A DNA stretch of 18,535 nucleotides from an uncultured Muribaculaceae bacterium (GTDB taxonomy: Bacteria > Bacteroidota > Bacteroidia > Bacteroidales > Muribaculaceae): the NCBI GenBank assembly GCA_904502025.1, contig CAJGDJ010000034.1:1-18535 (forward strand), given 5' to 3'. Numbering within the stretch: position 1 is the first letter of the stretch; each line of letters begins with the position of its first letter. The position numbers and the translations under genes are program-made. Below the pieces are notes generated by a model. The model ran no database searches. It was given only the letters and a program-made list of their open reading frames with translations, and was not told where the DNA came from. Below, piece after piece: positions 14,939 through 18,535 of this stretch.

Positions 14939-16459
14939 TTATTTGTGATGGTTATCAGTTGCTTTTGCTGATTTGTTTTTCCTAAAACGATGCATAAAAT
15001 AATCAATTGCATCTTTTTGAATTTGAGATCGAAGCAAATAATTAATGAACATATATATTGCCAATCCTATTAATGATTGGGTGATTAACAATAATAATGC
15101 ATTGTTAATGAGATAAGATAATAAATACATTGGAATCATGATTAATACTACTTGAATCAAGTAAGGTACTAAATCAATAATATAATTCAAGATTGTGCGA
15201 TGTGATAATGGTGCAGTTACAACCATTGTAACAACCCAACAAATGGCCGATGCAAAAACTTGTCCCAAAAGTAAAATTTTTACGCCATAAACCGGGTCAT
15301 CGGGGAGAGTGATTGCGACAAATGGAATTGTTGCGAAAAGGGCTATTAGTGCAACTCCATCGCGAATTAATTCCATATAGACTACTGTACGAGCCTTGCC
15401 GAGAGAGATTATATAATTATTATATAATGAGTTTAACACAGTAAATATGCCTCTCACTAACAATAATTGAAATAGGATTATTGATGGATCCCATTTGGTG
15501 CCAAACAATAGGTGGAAAATAGGAGTTGACATTGCAATGAGGAATCCTATGGCAGGGAAGAGAATATATGCAGTGAATCGATTCATTTTTGCAGTTGTGC
15601 GTGAAAATCGTTCAGGGTCATCTTGCACTTGCGATAATACCGGAAGAAATGATGAAGTGAGAATTTGTGAAATTGACATTATTCCCATCTTACTCCATTT
15701 ATCTGATTGAGTATAGTAACCTAAGCTCACTAATCCCACTCGATTGCCTATGAAAAATGAATAAATATTTTGAAATAAAGTATTTAGAAATGAAGTAATC
15801 ATCATTCCTGAACCAACATTAAAAAATGATTTTAATGCTTTCCATGAAAAAGCAATAGAAGGTAGCCAATGGCTGGTTAGCCATAAAATTAGAGATTTAA
15901 TTGATGCAAGTGTGATGGTTTGCCACACCATAGCCCATGCCCCATATCCTGTTAATGCAAGAGTAATGCCTACTATCCCACTTAAAAATAATCCAATTGT
16001 ATTTGAGATGGCAATCATTTTGACGTCCATTCGTTTCATCAAACGATTTGTTTGAACAATAGCTGTTGCATTGATGATAAACGAAAGGAACATCACTCGC
16101 GATAGAGGAATGATGCGAGGGTCGTTTTGAAAACACCATGCAATCATAGGTGCACAAAACCATAATAAAATGTATATGATAGATGCAACCCCTATATTAA
16201 ACCACAGGACAGTGCTATAATCGAGTTGAGTGGGGTTCTTTCGTTGGATTAAAGCGTATGAGAATCCACTATCAACAAACAATGCCGCAAAAGCTTGAAA
16301 AACTAATGTAGCTCCGACTAATCCAAAATCTTCTTGGGATAACACACGTGCAAGTACAATGCCGGTAACCGCATATAGCACTTGCGAAGAAATGCGATCA
16401 ATAACATTCCATTTAATAGTGCGAGCTGTGCGAAGTTTAAGGTCGGAAGTATCGCTCAT
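14939..16459 (-). CDS. Wzx-like polysaccharide flippase (WzxC family)
   Basis: This 506-residue membrane protein belongs to the oligosaccharide flippase group (polysaccharide transporter, MOP superfamily). These proteins move lipid-linked sugar units across the inner membrane. The start TARTIKWNVIDRISSQVLYA followed by LARVLSQEDFGLVG is typical of WzxC-type transporters. About a dozen or more hydrophobic stretches of 18-22 residues run along the protein, with short charged loops and a basic C-terminus (RFRKNKSAKATDNHHK). It starts 12 nt after the head-GIN gene and is the last gene of the dusB operon. No glycosyltransferase or Wzy polymerase gene is next to it. Context links it loosely to surface polysaccharide export; the exact substrate is unknown. 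Confidence 0.88.
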   Translation of the reverse strand: MSDTSDLKLRTARTIKWNVIDRISSQVLYAVTGIVLARVLSQEDFGLVGATLVFQAFAALFVDSGFSYALIQRKNPTQLDYSTVLWFNIGVASIIYILLWFCAPMIAWCFQNDPRIIPLSRVMFLSFIINATAIVQTNRLMKRMDVKMIAISNTIGLFLSGIVGITLALTGYGAWAMVWQTITLASIKSLILWLTSHWLPSIAFSWKALKSFFNVGSGMMITSFLNTLFQNIYSFFIGNRVGLVSLGYYTQSDKWSKMGIMSISQILTSSFLPVLSQVQDDPERFSRTTAKMNRFTAYILFPAIGFLIAMSTPIFHLLFGTKWDPSIILFQLLLVRGIFTVLNSLYNNYIISLGKARTVVYMELIRDGVALIALFATIPFVAITLPDDPVYGVKILLLGQVFASAICWVVTMVVTAPLSHRTILNYIIDLVPYLIQVVLIMIPMYLLSYLINNALLLLITQSLIGLAIYMFINYLLRSQIQKDAIDYFMHRFRKNKSAKATDNHHK

Positions 16460-16471
16460 TGTAGGTATAGT

Positions 16472-17254
16472 TTACTTTGTTGTGATTTTTCCGAAACTAT
16501 TGGCATTGATAGATAATGCCGATTTATGTGATAATTCAGTTGCATCAATATTGCCTGAGTTATTTGATGTGAGTGTTGCTTCGTTTACTTTGCCCGATAG
16601 CTTGAAGTTGCCACTGCCATTTGTGATAAAAGAAGCCTTGCGAATGAGTAAATCGCTAAAAATCATATCACTATTCCCATTTATAACAAATGAGCCATTA
16701 AACGCTTTTATGGATTTTAGTTTAACTTCTCCGTTACTGTTATTTACTGTTGATAGACGACGTGATTCGACATTGCGAGCCAATATTTTTCCGTTGCCAT
16801 TATTGACGATACTTAAAAAATGAGCCTGAAGATTGCCAATCTTTATTGCTCCATTTGCATTTTGAATAAGGTGGAAACGCTTTAAGCGTGGAACTTCTTT
16901 TACAAGGATATTTCCTGAACCATTCACTATTAATGCTTTCAATGAATCGTTACAAAATACAACAATACGTGATGCGACATCATCAGTTGCATTATTTCCT
17001 TCAATAATCAATCGGTTGCTGTCGTTGCGACAAATGATACGCTTGTCGGAGTTTTCGGTGGTGTTATACACAACGTAACGATATAGCTCAGGTTTGAATT
17101 GGCATTCGACAGTAATATCTCCATTTACTAATATCTCATCAAAATCTTGAGCGGCAACAAATACTACACGATTTTCTATGCCAATTTTTTCTTGTGCAAA
17201 TGTTGCAATAACACATATTGCAATAATGAAGAATAATGATGAAAAACGTTTCAT
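16472..17254 (-). CDS. Secreted head-GIN (DUF2807-like) beta-helix protein
   Basis: I choose the ATG at 17254, giving 260 residues and the clean signal peptide MKRFSSLFFIIAICVIATFA before Gln21. The longer reading from 17263 begins with TTG and overlaps dusB by three bases. The mature protein resembles the head-GIN domain of Bacteroidota surface proteins. The motif N-x-[SN]-G or NGSGN recurs about every 20 residues, near residues 111, 132, 151, 171, 192, 212, 231 and 250, as expected for one turn of a beta-helix each. No catalytic residues are evident. It begins 2 nt after the dusB stop and is followed by the flippase after 12 nt, so it is translationally coupled to dusB. I infer a periplasmic or surface role; the function is unknown. 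Confidence 0.83.
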   Translation of the reverse strand: MKRFSSLFFIIAICVIATFAQEKIGIENRVVFVAAQDFDEILVNGDITVECQFKPELYRYVVYNTTENSDKRIICRNDSNRLIIEGNNATDDVASRIVVFCNDSLKALIVNGSGNILVKEVPRLKRFHLIQNANGAIKIGNLQAHFLSIVNNGNGKILARNVESRRLSTVNNSNGEVKLKSIKAFNGSFVINGNSDMIFSDLLIRKASFITNGSGNFKLSGKVNEATLTSNNSGNIDATELSHKSALSINANSFGKITTK

Positions 17255-17256
17255 AA

Positions 17257-18270
17257 TCAACAATTTTTAGATGAGAGAGATTGTATATTTGGTATAATTT
17301 CAGTTTCTACGCGATGAAGAATAGCATCAAGTTCGGCAAAATTGTCAGCACGAAGCATTGCAATGCGAGTGTCGCGGAAAAACGGAATGCCTTTGAATAG
17401 GGGAGATGCTGCCAAGTGGCGGCGAATATGAAGTATTCCACGATACTCGTCAATACGGTCAATACTTTCGGTAATTTGTCGGCGTAAAATTTTGAATTTC
17501 TCGGCAATCGGTAATTCTTTGCCTCGTTCTCCGGTAAGAAGCATTTGTTTCATGTCATGGAATATCCACGGAGCACCAATTGATGCACGTCCCACCATCA
17601 CACCATCTACACCGTAACGGTCGTAGGCTTCGACAACTTGATCGGGAGTAGTGATATCTCCGTTTCCTATAAGAGGAATGGTTAATCGGGGATTTTCTTT
17701 CACTCGTGCAATCATTTCCCAATCAGCATTGCCTGTGTACATCTGTGAGCGTGTGCGACCATGCACAGTTAATGCTTTGATGCCACAATCTTGCAATTGT
17801 TCGGCAAGTTCCACGATGATTTTGCTATTGTGATCCCACCCGAGTCGAGTTTTTACCGTAACAGGTATTTTCACGGCATTAACCACAGCACGAGTAATCT
17901 CAAGCATCTTGGGTATATCGCGAAGCATACCTGCTCCGGCTCCTTTGCCTGCAACCTTTTTTACAGGACAACCGAAGTTGATATCGAGAATGTCGGGACG
18001 GGCCTCCTCTACAATCTTTGCAGCTTCAACCATAGCATCAACCTCACGACCATAGATTTGTATAGCCGTGGGGCGTTCTCCCGGGTCAATATTGAGTTTG
18101 CGTGTTGTTGAATTTATATTGCGGATAAGAGCCTCGGCCGATACAAATTCGGTATATACCATATCAGCACCCAACTCTTTACATATCAAGCGAAACGAAA
18201 GGTCGGTAACATCTTCCATAGGAGCCAACATCACCGGACGATTTCCCAAGTCTATATATCCAATTTTCAT
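17257..18270 (-). CDS. dusB: tRNA-dihydrouridine synthase (DusB type)
   Basis: Dus enzymes are FMN-dependent flavoproteins that reduce uridine in the tRNA D-loop using NADPH. The 337-residue protein has the TIM-barrel start LAPMEDVTDLSFR (15-27). The family signature INFGCPVKKVAGKGAGAGML follows, with catalytic Cys101, and further on are VKTRLGW, VHGRTRSQMYTG and IPLIGNGDI. These fit DusB, the nifR3-like subfamily. Length is normal. The ATG at 18270 is the first in-frame start. It is the first gene of an operon with the head-GIN protein and the flippase. A minus-strand TATCTTCG at 18292-18299 could be the -7 promoter element, but no TTTG lies at the right distance upstream. Confidence 0.95.
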   Translation of the reverse strand: MKIGYIDLGNRPVMLAPMEDVTDLSFRLICKELGADMVYTEFVSAEALIRNINSTTRKLNIDPGERPTAIQIYGREVDAMVEAAKIVEEARPDILDINFGCPVKKVAGKGAGAGMLRDIPKMLEITRAVVNAVKIPVTVKTRLGWDHNSKIIVELAEQLQDCGIKALTVHGRTRSQMYTGNADWEMIARVKENPRLTIPLIGNGDITTPDQVVEAYDRYGVDGVMVGRASIGAPWIFHDMKQMLLTGERGKELPIAEKFKILRRQITESIDRIDEYRGILHIRRHLAASPLFKGIPFFRDTRIAMLRADNFAELDAILHRVETEIIPNIQSLSSKNC

Positions 18271-18454
18271 ATAGTATCACTAATATAACCACGAAGATAC
18301 TAAAATTATGGCGTTATATCACGATTTTAAGTTTTTTTGGATAAAAAATCAGGTAATTATGTTCCTTTTGTCAGTCTGTCGAAAAAATCAAGAACAGAAA
18401 GTGATAAGATTCCAAATAAGTAAACCACATAAAAATGTTAAAGAATGTAAAATC

Positions 18455-18464
18455 GGGGGGGGGG
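18455..18464 (+). repeat. Homopolymeric G10 tract
   Basis: Ten consecutive Gs interrupt a very AT-rich intergenic region. The tract ends 14 nt before the candidate -7 element (18479-18486) of the plus-strand gene starting at 18527, so it covers the -33 region. Such tracts are prone to slippage; see the finding. Confidence 0.85.
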
Positions 18465-18478
18465 TAATTAATTATATT

Positions 18479-18486
18479 TATTTTTG
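18479..18486 (+). promoter_or_regulatory. Candidate -7 promoter element for the edge gene
   Basis: TATTTTTG fits TAnnTTTG. No TTTG lies 19-20 nt upstream; that position is within the G10 tract instead. The inferred transcription start near 18493 would give a leader of about 34 nt before the ATG at 18527. Confidence 0.4.
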
Positions 18487-18526
18487 TAGATTATATGATA
18501 ATCAATAATCTATAAATATTAACGAT

Positions 18527-18535
18527 ATGAGAAAA
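18527..18535 (+). CDS. Putative gene start at the window edge (partial)
   Basis: ATG AGA AAA at 18527-18535 would begin a plus-strand gene, divergent from dusB. The preceding AT-rich leader (tattaacgat) is typical of Bacteroidota start regions, and a candidate -7 element lies about 40 nt upstream. Only three codons (Met-Arg-Lys) are visible, so nothing about the product can be said; Met-Arg-Lys is compatible with the start of a signal peptide. Confidence 0.35.

Noticed and set aside
16359..16823. 154-codon open frame on the plus strand
   Set aside because: It spans the ends of the flippase and head-GIN genes in antisense; both real genes are well supported.
17255..17263. Three extra N-terminal codons on the head-GIN gene
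   Set aside because: The longer version starts with TTG and overlaps the dusB stop; the ATG at 17254 gives a normal signal peptide.

Overview
The window looks like a chromosomal segment of a member of Bacteroidota, order Bacteroidales, possibly a gut Muribaculaceae-type lineage; the family-level guess is inference. The evidence is the AT-rich intergenic DNA, the absence of clear Shine-Dalgarno sequences, a textbook Bacteroidetes promoter (TTTG, 19 nt, TAnnTTTG) ahead of rplU, several secreted lipoproteins, a multidomain secreted glycosidase with a T9SS-like C-terminal tail, and a Bacteroidales-style Wzi protein. No tRNA, rRNA, CRISPR array, insertion sequence or phage gene was seen.

Almost every gene lies on the minus strand, so transcription runs from high to low coordinates. 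Positions 1-583 hold the rplU-rpmA ribosomal protein operon with its promoter; rpmA is cut by the window edge. Positions 673-3684 hold a tight housekeeping operon with its promoter: pyrE, an SRPBCC-fold protein, argH, and a lipoprotein with a Rieske-like domain whose ligand positions are altered. Positions 3843-4673 carry the only complete plus-strand gene, a secreted Asn/Pro/Gly-rich protein. A hairpin terminator separates it from a secreted transglutaminase-like protein (4768-6279) with five 11-residue aromatic repeats. Next comes a large secreted GHL10-type glycoside hydrolase (6399-9803) with its own terminator.

Positions 9952-14617 form a five-gene surface-polysaccharide operon, read from the high end: wzi, a lipocalin-like lipoprotein, a LegB-type 4,6-dehydratase, a PglD/NeuD-type sugar acyltransferase, and a NeuB/LegI-type nonulosonate synthase. 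Together these suggest a legionaminic-acid-like sugar for the cell surface. The aminotransferase, epimerase/hydrolase and CMP-transferase steps are not in the window. Positions 14939-18270 form another operon: dusB, a head-GIN (DUF2807-like) beta-helix protein, and a Wzx-like flippase. It is separated from the wzi operon by 321 nt containing two hairpins.

At the right edge the dusB promoter region faces a putative plus-strand gene beginning at 18527. Ahead of that gene, a run of ten Gs sits where the -33 promoter region would be, which could be a length-variable transcription switch. The most unusual items are this G tract, the split nonulosonate pathway tied to wzi, the aromatic 11-mer repeat/transglutaminase protein, and the cysteine-rich Rieske-like lipoprotein.
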